Of a stretch of 64,000 nucleotides of DNA, positions 7,493-16,805 are shown piece by piece (the first letter of the stretch is position 1; each line of letters starts with the position of its first letter). Origin of the DNA: an uncultured Lachnospiraceae bacterium (lineage in GTDB: Bacteria > Bacillota > Clostridia > Lachnospirales > Lachnospiraceae); contig CANQNE010000005.1 of NCBI GenBank assembly GCA_947625135.1, positions 20,566 through 84,565 on the forward strand, given 5' to 3'. Below the pieces are notes generated by a model. The model was not told the DNA's origin and ran no database searches. It saw only the letters and a list, made by a program, of their open reading frames with translations. The position numbers and the translations under genes were made by a program.

Positions 7493-8866
7493 TTGCGCCG
7501 AAACGTATTTACAGCAAAAGAGAAGCCAGAAATTATGAAGAGAGAATACTTAGAGCAAAACGTATATGAAGCGCTGCAGGAACGGCTGCGATTTCTGTTT
7601 GAAGAATTTGACAATATTTATGTGTCTTTTTCCGGCGGAAAGGACAGCGGCCTGCTCCTGAATCTTGCGCTGGAATTTCAAAAGAAATATTTTCCCCACA
7701 AAAAGATCGGCGTGTTCCATCAGGATTTTGAGGCTCAGTATACCGTTACCAGCGAGTATGTGGAGCGGACGTTTGAACGGATAAAGGATGATGTGGAACC
7801 CTACTGGGTGTGCCTTCCCATGGCTACCAGAACGGCGGTCAGCAGCTATCAGATGTACTGGTACCCGTGGGACGACAAAAAGCAGGACGCATGGATCAGG
7901 GATATGCCGGATAAGCCTTATGTGATCAATCTGGAGAACAACCCCATAACCACATACCGCTACCGGATGCACCAGGAGGATCTGGCGAAGCAGTTCGGAC
8001 GCTGGTATCGGAAATCCCACGGGCAGAAAAAGACGGTCTGCCTGCTGGGGATGCGGGCGGAGGAGTCTCTGCAGCGTTACAGCGGCTTTGTCAACAAAAA
8101 ATACGGCTACAAGGATCAGTGCTGGATCAGTAACCAGTTTAAGGATGTATGGTGCGCATCTCCTCTGTTTGACTGGACGGCGGAGGATGTATGGCATGCC
8201 AATTATCTGTTTGGCTATGATTACAACCGCCTTTATGACCTGTACTACATGGCGGGGCTGAAGGTCTCCCAGATGCGGGTGGCGTCCCCTTTTAATGATT
8301 ACAGCAAGGACGCCCTGAACCTGTACCGGGTGATCGATCCCAGGGTTTGGGTAAAGCTGGTGGGCCGGGTGCAGGGCGCCAATTTTGCCAGCATATACGG
8401 AAAGACAAGGGCGATGGGCTATCGGAAGGTTTCTCTTCCGCCCGGGCATACGTGGCGGTCTTATACGCTCTTTTTGCTGGACACCCTTCCCGTCCGTATC
8501 CGGAACAATTATGCAAAGAAATTTAATACTTCCATTGAATTTTGGCACAAGACCGGGGGCGGGCTGTCGGAGGATACGATTCAGGAGCTTCTGGAACACG
8601 GCTACAAGATACGAAGGAACGGTGTTTCCAATTATACCCTCAGTAAAAAATCAAGGATAGTCTTTGTGGGAAAGATCCCTGATGACACAGATGATATCAA
8701 ATCCTCCAAAGATATTCCCAGCTGGAAGCGGATGTGTTACTGCATTTTGAAAAACGATCATGTATGCCGGTTTATGGGATTTGGCCTGACCCGGGAGCAG
8801 CAGCGGCGGATCGACCGCATCAAGGAAAAGTACAAAAGCGTGGAGGAGTTGGAATATGGAGTATAA
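7493..8866 (+). CDS. ibrA: IbrA-like phosphoadenosine-phosphosulfate-reductase family protein (DUF3440 type)
   Basis: 457 residues from a TTG at 7493 that has GGAAGGA seven bases upstream; an ATG at 7535 (443 residues) fits the usual family start better but has a weaker site. The N-terminal PP-loop SGGKDSG (47-53 from the TTG) is the ATP-pyrophosphatase motif of PAPS reductases and DndC-like enzymes. Later parts, such as LLGMRAEESLQRYSGF and PLFDWTAEDVWHANY, are typical of the IbrA/DUF3440 group. In E. coli, IbrA and IbrB together control Eib immunoglobulin-binding proteins and sit on prophages; the chemistry is unknown. The stop overlaps ibrB by 11 bases, so the two are translationally coupled. 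Confidence 0.8.
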   Translation: MRRNVFTAKEKPEIMKREYLEQNVYEALQERLRFLFEEFDNIYVSFSGGKDSGLLLNLALEFQKKYFPHKKIGVFHQDFEAQYTVTSEYVERTFERIKDDVEPYWVCLPMATRTAVSSYQMYWYPWDDKKQDAWIRDMPDKPYVINLENNPITTYRYRMHQEDLAKQFGRWYRKSHGQKKTVCLLGMRAEESLQRYSGFVNKKYGYKDQCWISNQFKDVWCASPLFDWTAEDVWHANYLFGYDYNRLYDLYYMAGLKVSQMRVASPFNDYSKDALNLYRVIDPRVWVKLVGRVQGANFASIYGKTRAMGYRKVSLPPGHTWRSYTLFLLDTLPVRIRNNYAKKFNTSIEFWHKTGGGLSEDTIQELLEHGYKIRRNGVSNYTLSKKSRIVFVGKIPDDTDDIKSSKDIPSWKRMCYCILKNDHVCRFMGFGLTREQQRRIDRIKEKYKSVEELEYGV

Positions 8867-9419
8867 GAGTCCGGTGTACAGCGTCATCGCGGTACCTATA
8901 GAAAAAGTGCAGCCCAATACCTATAACCCCAATACTGTGGCGCCGCCGGAGATGAAGCTGCTGTATGAGAGCATCAGGGAGGATGGCTACACCATGCCCA
9001 TTGTATGCTATTATGATAAAATTCAGGATGTGTATGTGATCGTGGACGGGTTCCACCGCTACCGGGTCATGCTGGAAAACAAAGATATCTATGCGCGGGA
9101 ACAGGGGATGCTGCCGGTTTCCGTCATCGATAAGCCCATGGACAGGCGAATGGCAAGCACCATCCGCCACAACCGGGCCAGAGGCAGCCACGACGTGGAT
9201 CTGATGAGCAACATTATTAAGGAGCTTCATGAACTGGGGCGTTCCGACGCATGGATCTCCCGGCATCTTGGCATGGAGCGGGACGAGATCCTGCGGCTGA
9301 AGCAGATTACCGGCCTTGCGGCGTTGTTCAGGGATGTGAAGTTCGGCAAGGCATGGCGCCCGGTGGAAGAAGAGGAAGAGAGCGGGCAGGCACAGACGAT
9401 GGAAGAGAAAGAGGAATAG
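8856..9419 (+). CDS. ibrB: IbrB-like ParB/Srx-fold protein
   Basis: 187 residues. The N-terminal half is a ParB-type nuclease/NTPase domain: an IEKVQPNTYNPN strand, LYESIREDGYTMPIV, then YVIVDGFHRYRVM with the conserved D-G-x-H-R. A helical part (RHNRARGSHDVDLMSNIIKE) and a helix-turn-helix-like segment (SDAWISRHLGMERDEILRL) follow. The tail is very acidic. It overlaps ibrA by 11 bases and is followed nine bases later by the WYL regulator, the same IbrA-IbrB order known from E. coli. Domains of this fold can bind or cut DNA or use CTP; which applies here cannot be told from sequence. Confidence 0.82.
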   Translation: MEYKSPVYSVIAVPIEKVQPNTYNPNTVAPPEMKLLYESIREDGYTMPIVCYYDKIQDVYVIVDGFHRYRVMLENKDIYAREQGMLPVSVIDKPMDRRMASTIRHNRARGSHDVDLMSNIIKELHELGRSDAWISRHLGMERDEILRLKQITGLAALFRDVKFGKAWRPVEEEEESGQAQTMEEKEE

Positions 9420-9427
9420 AAAGGCTT

Positions 9428-10417
9428 ATGGCAAGGTCATCCAATCAGAAAATGAAACTGCTGTATATGATGCGCCTGTTTATGGAGCGCTCCGATGAGA
9501 ATCATGTGCTGACCATGCAGGATATTCTGGATGAGCTGGAACGGTGGGGCATACAGGCGGAGCGCAAAAGCGTCTATGACGATCTGGAAGCCCTGCGGCT
9601 GTTCGGGCTGGATATCGTGTACGCCAAAACCAGACCGTCCGGTTACTATCTGGCCTCCCGGGAGTTTGAACTGCCGGAGCTGAAGCTGCTGGTGGACGCG
9701 GTTCAGTCCTCCAAATTCATTACCAGAAAAAAATCCGATCAGCTGATTCGGAAGCTGGAAGGGCTCACAAGCAAGTATGAGGCGGGACAGCTTGCCAGAC
9801 AGGTGTTTGTGGCAAACAGGATCAAGACCATGAATGAGAGCATTTATTATAATGTAGACAAGATTCACAGCGCCATCTCTCTGAATGTACAGATCCGCTT
9901 CCGGTATTTTGAGTGGACGGCGGACAAGAATACCCGCCTGAGAAGAGGGGGCGCGTATTATCAGATCAGCCCATGGGCCCTTACATGGGATGACGAGAAT
10001 TATTATATGGTGGGATTTGACGGGGAGGCAAAAATCGTCAAGCATTACCGTGTAGATAAAATGCTGTCCATACAGCTCACCACAAAGGAGCGGGAGGGCA
10101 AAGCGCTTTTTGAGGATTTCGATATTGCAACTTATACGAAAAAAACCTTCGGCATGTTTGGCGGGGAGGAGACAGAGATAGAACTGGTCTGTGAAAACCG
10201 GCTGATCGGTGTGATGATAGACCGATTCGGCAAGAATGTGGCCGTGCGCAGGAAGGACGAGGATCATTTTTCCATGCGGATCAGAGTGGCGGTAAGCGCG
10301 CCTTTTTACGGCTGGTTGACCGGTCTGGGAACCGGGGTGCGCATCAGCAGGCCGGAAGCGGCGGCCCGGCAGTATCAGGATTATCTGAAGAGCCTGCTTG
10401 CCGGGTATGGATCCTGA
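9428..10417 (+). CDS. WYL-domain transcriptional regulator
   Basis: 329 residues from the ATG at 9428, preceded by GAAAGG. An N-terminal winged helix (KMKLLYMMRLFMERS ... SVYDDLEALRLFGLDI) is the DNA-binding part. The WYL domain follows (about 130-230: VQIRFRYFEW, YQISPWALTWDDENYYMVGF, VKHYRVDKM), with a C-terminal WCX-type region. WYL regulators sense nucleic acid or nucleotide ligands and are frequent in phage-defence and mobile loci. Position nine bases after ibrB puts it in the same transcript, and the palindrome in the cassette promoter is its likely operator. The gene ends five bases before the convergent CYTH gene. Confidence 0.88.
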   Translation: MARSSNQKMKLLYMMRLFMERSDENHVLTMQDILDELERWGIQAERKSVYDDLEALRLFGLDIVYAKTRPSGYYLASREFELPELKLLVDAVQSSKFITRKKSDQLIRKLEGLTSKYEAGQLARQVFVANRIKTMNESIYYNVDKIHSAISLNVQIRFRYFEWTADKNTRLRRGGAYYQISPWALTWDDENYYMVGFDGEAKIVKHYRVDKMLSIQLTTKEREGKALFEDFDIATYTKKTFGMFGGEETEIELVCENRLIGVMIDRFGKNVAVRRKDEDHFSMRIRVAVSAPFYGWLTGLGTGVRISRPEAAARQYQDYLKSLLAGYGS

Positions 10418-10422
10418 ACCGC

Positions 10423-10908
10423 CTATTTCATGAGGCTCATGACACTGTTGTGGTAGGCGGGATCTTCCGTTACCTCTTTGCCGAACCATTCCGGAGGGAT
10501 AAATGCCTTTGCGTCAGGGATGGAGGGAAATTCCACTTCCGCCAGATACAAAGGGGCAAAGGGCGGGTCGAAGACGTCCAGTTCTATGGTAAGGGTTTCT
10601 GTCAGGGGGATCCGGTAGCGGGTCTTGGAGATGATCCGGCCGTCGGCCTTCTCCTTCAAATGGTTGTAGGAGGTTTCGTTCAGCGGCAGGTTGTATTCCT
10701 CTCTTGCCATCAGGCCAGCTGATTTATACGTAAGATAGTAGTCGTCTCCGTCCCTTCGCACCCGCACCACCGGGGAGGTACACAAATACCCCTGTTCCAG
10801 CCTGGTGTGGGGATAGCGTTCCAGTTCTTTTGGCAGTTTTTCGATCAAAAATTTTCGTTCAATTTCCATGCTTTGTCCGTCCTTTCCGTCCATTTCTGGA
10901 ATTATCAT
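10423..10908 (-). CDS. CYTH domain (triphosphate tunnel metalloenzyme) protein
   Basis: 161 residues from the ATG at 10908, chosen because AGGAGG lies four bases upstream; ATGs at 10932 and 10869 are alternatives. The CYTH signature EIERKF (ExExK) is followed by alternating charged strands expected for the tunnel: VVRVRRDGDDYYLTYKS, ISKTRYRIPL, TIELDVFDPP, LAEVEFPS. Enzymes of this fold hydrolyse tripolyphosphate or thiamine triphosphate, or make cAMP; the exact substrate cannot be assigned. Single gene, divergent from tig. Confidence 0.85.
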   Translation of the reverse strand: MIIPEMDGKDGQSMEIERKFLIEKLPKELERYPHTRLEQGYLCTSPVVRVRRDGDDYYLTYKSAGLMAREEYNLPLNETSYNHLKEKADGRIISKTRYRIPLTETLTIELDVFDPPFAPLYLAEVEFPSIPDAKAFIPPEWFGKEVTEDPAYHNSVMSLMK

Positions 10909-10985
10909 AATTCCTCCTGTGGGAAAATGCAAGGCAAAGGGCGCAAAAGGGGTGCAAAAACCCGCAAAACAGTGGAAAAAAGGGT

Positions 10986-11014
10986 TTGTATTTTTAAATA
11001 AAGTATGATATACT
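10986..11014 (+). promoter_or_regulatory. Sigma-A promoter for tig
   Basis: -35 TTGTAT, 17-base spacer, -10 TATACT with an extended TGA. It lies about 85 bases before the tig ATG. Confidence 0.75.
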
Positions 11015-11097
11015 TTGTCAATGATTGAAAGTGGGTTACTATCCGCAGCAGGAGCGCAGAGGCGTTTCGGCCATCGTGATAAGGAGGATTTTTGAAG

Positions 11098-12387
11098 ATG
11101 AGTTTACAAGTGGAAAAATTAGAGAACAACATGGCGAAGCTGACGATCGAGGCTTCCCCGGAAGAATTTGATCAGGCAATGGAGAAGGCTTACCACAAAA
11201 GTAAAAATAAAATCAGTATTCCCGGTTTCCGCAGGGGAAAAGTGACAAGACAGATCGCGGAGAGAATGTACGGGCCCCAGATCTTTTATGAGGACGCTGC
11301 CAATTTCCTGATTCCCGACGCTTATGAGAAGGCGCTGGAGGAGTGCGATCTGGAGATCGTCAGTCAGCCGGATATTGCTGTGACCCAGATCGAAAAGGGC
11401 AAGCCGTTTATCTTTACGGCGGAGGTCGCCGTGAAACCGGAGGTGACGCTGGGCCAGTACAAAGGCATTGAGGTTGCCAAGGCGGATGTGCGTGTTACCG
11501 ACGCCGAGGTGAACGCGGAGATCGAGAAGGAACGGGAGGCACAGTCCCGTATGGTGCCCGTGGAGGACCGGGCCGTTGCGGACGGGGATATCGCCACCAT
11601 AGATTTTGAAGGCTTTGTGGACGGCCAGCCTTTTGAGGGCGGCAAAGGAGAGGCTTATCCGCTGACGATCGGCTCCCATACATTTATCGACAATTTTGAG
11701 GAGCAGCTGATCGGCGTTTCCATCGGTGAGGAAAAGGAGATCAACGTGACCTTCCCTGAAGAGTATCAGGCAAAGGAGCTGGCAGGAAAGCCCGCTGTGT
11801 TCAGGGTGACGGTGAAAGAGATCAAGGTCAAAGAGCTTCCCGATGTGGATGATGAGTTTGCGCAGGAAGTCTCCGAGTTTGAAACATTAAAAGAATATAA
11901 GAAAGACGTGAAGAAGCAGCTGCTTGAGAAGAAGAAGGCACAGGCCAGAACGGAGAAGGAAGACGCGGTAGTGGAGAAGATCATCGAAAATGCGAAGATG
12001 GACATTCCCAAGCCCATGATCGATACCCAGCTCCGCCAGATGATGGAGGAGTTTGCTTCCCGCCTGCAGCAGCAGGGTCTGTCCATGGAGCAGTATATGC
12101 AGTTTACAGGAATGACAGCCGAAAAGATGCAGGAGCAGATGCAGCCTCAGGCTCTGAAACGGATCCAGAGCCGGCTTGTGCTGGAGGCGATCGCGGATGC
12201 GGAGGATATTCAGGTGTCCGACGAGAAGCTGGATGAAGAGCTGGAGAAGATGGCCGGCATGTACCAGATGGAGCCCGCCAAGCTCAAAGAGCTGATGGGC
12301 GACGCCGAGAAGCAGCAGATGAAGAGAGATATCGCTGTTCAGGAGGCGGTGACGCTGGCGGCGGATGCGGCAGTGGAAGTAAAATAA
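11098..12387 (+). CDS. tig: Trigger factor, ribosome-associated chaperone and prolyl isomerase
   Basis: 429 residues from the ATG at 11098, ten bases after AAGGAGG; a TTG two codons earlier is less likely. An N-terminal ribosome-binding domain includes the signature region SIPGFRRGKVTR. A FKBP-type PPIase domain (about 150-245: TIDFEGFVDGQPFEGG, FEEQLIGVSIGE) and a helical C-terminal chaperone domain follow. It binds nascent chains at the ribosome exit. It leads the classic tig-clpP-clpX-lon block, with clpP starting 42 bases later. Confidence 0.97.
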   Translation: MSLQVEKLENNMAKLTIEASPEEFDQAMEKAYHKSKNKISIPGFRRGKVTRQIAERMYGPQIFYEDAANFLIPDAYEKALEECDLEIVSQPDIAVTQIEKGKPFIFTAEVAVKPEVTLGQYKGIEVAKADVRVTDAEVNAEIEKEREAQSRMVPVEDRAVADGDIATIDFEGFVDGQPFEGGKGEAYPLTIGSHTFIDNFEEQLIGVSIGEEKEINVTFPEEYQAKELAGKPAVFRVTVKEIKVKELPDVDDEFAQEVSEFETLKEYKKDVKKQLLEKKKAQARTEKEDAVVEKIIENAKMDIPKPMIDTQLRQMMEEFASRLQQQGLSMEQYMQFTGMTAEKMQEQMQPQALKRIQSRLVLEAIADAEDIQVSDEKLDEELEKMAGMYQMEPAKLKELMGDAEKQQMKRDIAVQEAVTLAADAAVEVK

Positions 12388-12429
12388 TCGGCAGGAAACT
12401 GCACCGGATTCAAAAAGGGAGGAATTGCT

Positions 12430-13014
12430 ATGAGTTTAGTACCGGTTGTCATTGAGCAGACCAGCAGAGGAGAGCGGTCTTACGACATCTATTCAAGGCT
12501 GCTGAAGGACCGGATCATATTTTTAGGCGAGCAGGTGGATGATGTGTCCGCAAGTCTCATCGTGGCGCAGCTTCTGTTTTTGGAGGCGGAGGATCCGGGA
12601 AAGGATATTCATTTGTACATCAACAGCCCGGGCGGGTCTGTGACGGCGGGCATGGCCATCTATGACACCATGCAGTATATCAAATGTGACGTTTCTACGA
12701 TCTGTGTAGGAATGGCGGCCAGCATGGGCGCATTTCTTCTGGCAGGAGGCGCAAAGGGAAAACGCTTCGCGCTTCCCAATGCGGAGGTGATGATCCATCA
12801 GCCTTCCGGAGGCGCCCAGGGACAGGCGACGGATATCAAGATCGTGGCGGAGCATATCAGCCGTACAAAGAAGAAGCTGAATCAGATATTGGCTGAAAAT
12901 ACGGGACAGCCGCTGGAAGTAATCGAAGTGGACACCGAGCGTGACAATTACATGAGTGCGGAAGAGGCAGCAGCTTATGGCTTGGTAGATAAAGTAATTA
13001 CAGGCAGACAATAA
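12430..13014 (+). CDS. clpP: ATP-dependent Clp protease proteolytic subunit
   Basis: 194 residues, normal length. The catalytic triad is Ser98 (GMAASMGAF), His123 (MIHQP) and Asp172. The N-terminal axial-loop region begins [20 protein letters not shown] as in other ClpP1 proteins. It forms the tetradecameric barrel used by ClpX. GGGAGG lies nine bases before the ATG. A GU-containing hairpin after the stop may partly separate clpP from clpX. Confidence 0.98.
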   Translation: MSLVPVVIEQTSRGERSYDIYSRLLKDRIIFLGEQVDDVSASLIVAQLLFLEAEDPGKDIHLYINSPGGSVTAGMAIYDTMQYIKCDVSTICVGMAASMGAFLLAGGAKGKRFALPNAEVMIHQPSGGAQGQATDIKIVAEHISRTKKKLNQILAENTGQPLEVIEVDTERDNYMSAEEAAAYGLVDKVITGRQ

Positions 13015-13017
13015 GAA

Positions 13018-13066
13018 AAAAGGGTGTTGCAATAGATGAAAGAACGGTCAGTTGCAGCGCCCTTTT
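13018..13066 (+). terminator. Hairpin between clpP and clpX, possible attenuating terminator
   Basis: AAAAGGGTGTTGCAA pairs with TTGCAGCGCCCTTTT (two G-U pairs on the plus-strand RNA) around a loop of about 19 bases. On the plus strand only TTTT follows, so termination would be partial. It could set the ClpP:ClpX ratio. Confidence 0.5.
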
Positions 13067-13102
13067 CAAAAATCTGACATCGTTTTTAGAAAAGAGGTAA
13101 TC

Positions 13103-14404
13103 ATGGCGACAAAAAATATTCAGGACACGATTCGTTGTTCTTTTTGCAATAAAACGCAGGATCAGGTGAAGAAGCTCATAGCCGGCCCGAAAGGAGTTTA
13201 TATCTGCGACGAGTGCATTGATATCTGTTCGGAAATTCTGGAGGAGGAGTTTGAAGATATGGGGGACGGCAGGGACATCAACCTGCTGAAGCCCCGGCAG
13301 ATCAAGGCTTTTCTGGATGATTATGTCATCGGGCAGGAGGAAGCCAAAAAGGTGCTTGCCGTGTCGGTATATAATCATTACAAACGGATCTTGGCCGGAA
13401 AGAATCTGGATGTGGAGCTGCAGAAAAGCAACATTCTGATGCTGGGGCCTACGGGCAGCGGCAAGACCTATCTGGCCCAGACCCTTGCAAAACTGCTGAA
13501 TGTGCCCTTTGCCATTGCAGACGCCACCTCTCTTACCGAGGCGGGCTATGTAGGCGAGGATGTGGAGAATATTCTGCTGAAGATCATTCAGGCGGCGGAT
13601 TATGACATTCAGCGGGCGGAATACGGCATTATCTATATTGATGAGATCGACAAGATCACCCGGAAATCGGAGAATCCGTCTATTACAAGAGACGTTTCCG
13701 GCGAGGGCGTACAGCAGGCCCTTCTGAAAATTCTGGAAGGGACGATAGCAAGCGTGCCCCCGCAGGGCGGAAGGAAGCATCCCCATCAGGAGCTGATCCA
13801 GATCGACACTACAAACATCCTGTTTATTTGCGGCGGCGCCTTTGAGGGACTGGATTCTATCATTGACGCCAGACTGGATCAGAAGGCCATCGGCTTTGGC
13901 GCGGATCTGAAGGAGAAAAAGGATCGCAATATCGGCGAACTTTATCAGCAGGTGCTACCGGAGGACTTCATCAAGTATGGACTGATCCCTGAATTTATCG
14001 GGCGTGTGCCCATAAACGTGTCGCTGGATCAGCTGGATAAGCAAGCGCTGATCCGCATTTTGCAGGAACCGAAAAATTCTATTATCAAGCAGTATCAAAG
14101 GCTGTTTGAGCTGGACGGGGTGCAGCTGACCTTTACGCCGGAAGCGGTGGAGGCCATTGCCGATCAGACGATCCGGCGCAAGACGGGGGCCAGAGGGCTC
14201 CGTTCTATCATGGAAAAAACCATGATGGATCTGATGTATACGATCCCTTCTGACGAGAGCATTGAAGGCTGTCAGGTGACGAAGGAGATGGTGGAGGGTA
14301 CGGCTTCGCCGACCCTCACAAAGCGGGAGCTGCCCGCAAAACCTGCAGGCAGAAATCCCCGAAGACGGAAAACAGAGCGGGAAAATGCCGATGAGATTGC
14401 GTAA
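13103..14404 (+). CDS. clpX: ClpX, AAA+ unfoldase of the ClpXP protease
   Basis: 433 residues from the ATG at 13103 (GAGGT just upstream); an upstream in-frame ATG at 13052 lies inside the intergenic hairpin and is rejected. An N-terminal zinc finger (Cys12, 15, 35, 38) leads to the AAA+ domain: Walker A GPTGSGKT, Walker [11 protein letters not shown], the pore region GYVGEDVEN, and sensor-2 region [10 protein letters not shown]. It recognises, unfolds and feeds substrates to ClpP. The C-terminal tail is basic ([12 protein letters not shown]). Confidence 0.97.
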   Translation: MATKNIQDTIRCSFCNKTQDQVKKLIAGPKGVYICDECIDICSEILEEEFEDMGDGRDINLLKPRQIKAFLDDYVIGQEEAKKVLAVSVYNHYKRILAGKNLDVELQKSNILMLGPTGSGKTYLAQTLAKLLNVPFAIADATSLTEAGYVGEDVENILLKIIQAADYDIQRAEYGIIYIDEIDKITRKSENPSITRDVSGEGVQQALLKILEGTIASVPPQGGRKHPHQELIQIDTTNILFICGGAFEGLDSIIDARLDQKAIGFGADLKEKKDRNIGELYQQVLPEDFIKYGLIPEFIGRVPINVSLDQLDKQALIRILQEPKNSIIKQYQRLFELDGVQLTFTPEAVEAIADQTIRRKTGARGLRSIMEKTMMDLMYTIPSDESIEGCQVTKEMVEGTASPTLTKRELPAKPAGRNPRRRKTERENADEIA

Positions 14405-14445
14405 CGGCATACCTGTGTCTTCGGAATGAAAGGTTATGATGATCA

Positions 14446-16794
14446 ATGGATGGACTGATGATAAAGCTGCCTGTCGTGGCGCTGCGTGGAATGACGATCC
14501 TGCCCCGGATGACGGTACACTTTGACGTGAGCCGGGAGCGCTCCGTACAGGCGGTAGAGCGGGCGATGATCAAGGACCAGAGGTTGCTCGCGGTAACACA
14601 GCGGGATGCGCAGGTGATGGATCCCGGTATGGAAGATCTGTATCAATATGGAACGATATGCAGGATCAAACAGGTGCTGAAACTGCCCAATCATGTGGTG
14701 CGTGTGCTGGCGGAAGGAGAACAGCGTGCCAGACTGCAGCAGCTGGAGGTTTCCGCCGGATATTTGATCGGCGGGGCTTTCTGTATGGAGCTGCTGGCCC
14801 AGGAGCCGGAGGATTCCATTCACGAGGCAATGCACCGGCAGCTCCACGGCCTGTTTTTACAGTACGCCAGACTGCAGCCCAGACAGAACAGAGAGTTGTC
14901 CTCCCTTTTGGGAGAGCAGCAGACGCTGCAGGATTATATGGAACAGCTTGCCGCCCATCTGCCGGTAGGATATGAGTACAAGCAGCAGTATCTGGAGGCG
15001 GAGTCTGGGGAGGAACGCTATGAAGTGCTGGTTGCCGTGCTGCAGAAGGAGATCGAGATCCTGAGTATTCAGAGGGATCTTCAGGAAAAAGTACAGCAGC
15101 GGGTGGATAAGCGGCAGAAGGAATATATTTTAAAAGAACAGCAGAAGCTGATACAGGAAGAGCTGGAAGAATCGGAGTTTGCACCCAAAGATGCCGCCTA
15201 TTTTGCAGAAGAGGTCAAAAAGCTGCAGGCAAGCGAAGAAGTAAAAAGCCACATCATGGAGGAGATCGGAAGATTTCAGTCCGTGGGCCCTATGTCCTCA
15301 GAGGGAGCGGTGCTGCGGGGCTATATCGAGACGCTTCTGGCGATGCCGTGGGATAAGAAGTCAGAGGATAATCTGGATATCCGGAATGCAAGAACGATTT
15401 TAGATGAAGACCATTATGGGCTGGATAAGGTAAAAGAGCGCGTGCTGGAGTTTCTGGCCGTGCGTGCGCTGCGCCGTGCCCGTGAAGATAAAAAAACGGC
15501 GAAGGATGGCGTCGATGCGCCGATCCTTTGTCTGGTAGGACCGCCCGGCACCGGAAAGACCTCTGTTGCCAGATCCGTTGCCCGGGCCTTGAATAAGCGG
15601 TATGTCCGTATCTGTCTGGGCGGCGTCCGGGATGAAGCAGAGATCCGGGGCCACAGAAAGACTTATGTGGGCGCCATGCCGGGACGGATCGCGGCAGGCA
15701 TCCGGCAGGCGGGAGTAAAGAATCCCCTGATGCTGCTGGATGAGATCGATAAGGTAAGCAGTGATTACAAGGGCGACACGGCTTCTGCGCTTTTGGAGGT
15801 GCTGGACGGAGAGCAGAACAGCAGGTTCCGGGATCACTATATCGAGGCCCCGATCGATCTGTCGGAGGTGCTTTTTATCGCCACCGCCAATTCTACACAG
15901 CCCATTCCCCGGCCCCTTCTGGACCGGATGGAAGTGATCGGGCTGAACAGCTATACCGCCAATGAGAAGCTCCATATCGCGAAGAAATATCTCACGGCGA
16001 AGCAGCTGGAAAAGAACGGGCTGGACAAAAAGCAGCTTACCATCACCGAAGGAGCCCTCAAGGAGATAATTGCCTCTTATACAAGGGAAGCAGGCGTCCG
16101 GGGGCTGGAGCGGAAGATCGGAGAGATCTGCCGGAAAGCGGCCATGGAGATTCTGGAGAAAAAGGCGGAAAAGATCACTGTTTCCAAGAAAAATCTTCAG
16201 GACTTTTTGGGGAAACCCATTTTTTATGAGGACAAGGCGGACAGGAAGAACCAGATCGGCGTTGTACGCGGGCTTGCATGGACAAGCGTGGGCGGCGATA
16301 CGATGCAGATTGAAGTCAGCGTTATGCCGGGAAAAGGAGACATTTCCCTCACCGGGCAGATGGGCGATGTGATGAAGGAGTCCGCGCAGGCGGGCATCAG
16401 CTACATCCGTTCCGTCAGCAGCCGTTTTGCTGTGCCGGAGGATTATTTTCAGGAGCATGATATCCATATCCATATTCCCGAGGGCGCTGTGCCAAAGGAT
16501 GGGCCTTCCGCCGGCATTACCATGGCTGCGGCTATTTTGTCTGCGGTGACGGAGATCCCCGTGCGCTGGGACGTGGCTATGACCGGGGAGATCACCCTCC
16601 GGGGACGGGTGCTTCCCATCGGCGGCCTGAAGGAAAAGACGCTGGCTGCGGGAAAGGCGGGGATGCACACTGTGATCGTGCCCGCCGCAAACAGGCCGGA
16701 TGTAGAAGAGTTTGAAGAAGAGATCACAAAAGGGCTGGAATTTGTCTATGTGACTACCATGGATGAAGTCATAGAACGGGCCCTTGTAAAATAA
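14446..16794 (+). CDS. lon: Lon ATP-dependent protease
   Basis: 782 residues. The N-terminal substrate-binding LON domain begins LPVVALRGMTILP. A coiled-coil linker follows (about 190-260), then the AAA+ domain with Walker A GPPGTGKT (365-372) and Walker B-type LMLLDEIDK. The serine-lysine protease domain has Ser688 in KDGPSAG and Lys731 in GGLKEK. It degrades damaged and regulatory proteins. It follows clpX by 41 bases and precedes engB by 11, in one operon. Confidence 0.97.
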   Translation: MDGLMIKLPVVALRGMTILPRMTVHFDVSRERSVQAVERAMIKDQRLLAVTQRDAQVMDPGMEDLYQYGTICRIKQVLKLPNHVVRVLAEGEQRARLQQLEVSAGYLIGGAFCMELLAQEPEDSIHEAMHRQLHGLFLQYARLQPRQNRELSSLLGEQQTLQDYMEQLAAHLPVGYEYKQQYLEAESGEERYEVLVAVLQKEIEILSIQRDLQEKVQQRVDKRQKEYILKEQQKLIQEELEESEFAPKDAAYFAEEVKKLQASEEVKSHIMEEIGRFQSVGPMSSEGAVLRGYIETLLAMPWDKKSEDNLDIRNARTILDEDHYGLDKVKERVLEFLAVRALRRAREDKKTAKDGVDAPILCLVGPPGTGKTSVARSVARALNKRYVRICLGGVRDEAEIRGHRKTYVGAMPGRIAAGIRQAGVKNPLMLLDEIDKVSSDYKGDTASALLEVLDGEQNSRFRDHYIEAPIDLSEVLFIATANSTQPIPRPLLDRMEVIGLNSYTANEKLHIAKKYLTAKQLEKNGLDKKQLTITEGALKEIIASYTREAGVRGLERKIGEICRKAAMEILEKKAEKITVSKKNLQDFLGKPIFYEDKADRKNQIGVVRGLAWTSVGGDTMQIEVSVMPGKGDISLTGQMGDVMKESAQAGISYIRSVSSRFAVPEDYFQEHDIHIHIPEGAVPKDGPSAGITMAAAILSAVTEIPVRWDVAMTGEITLRGRVLPIGGLKEKTLAAGKAGMHTVIVPAANRPDVEEFEEEITKGLEFVYVTTMDEVIERALVK

Positions 16795-16805
16795 CGGAGC
16801 GGAAA

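Noticed and set aside
15400..16668. 422-codon open frame on the minus strand
   Set aside because: Antisense to lon; no start signal or domain.
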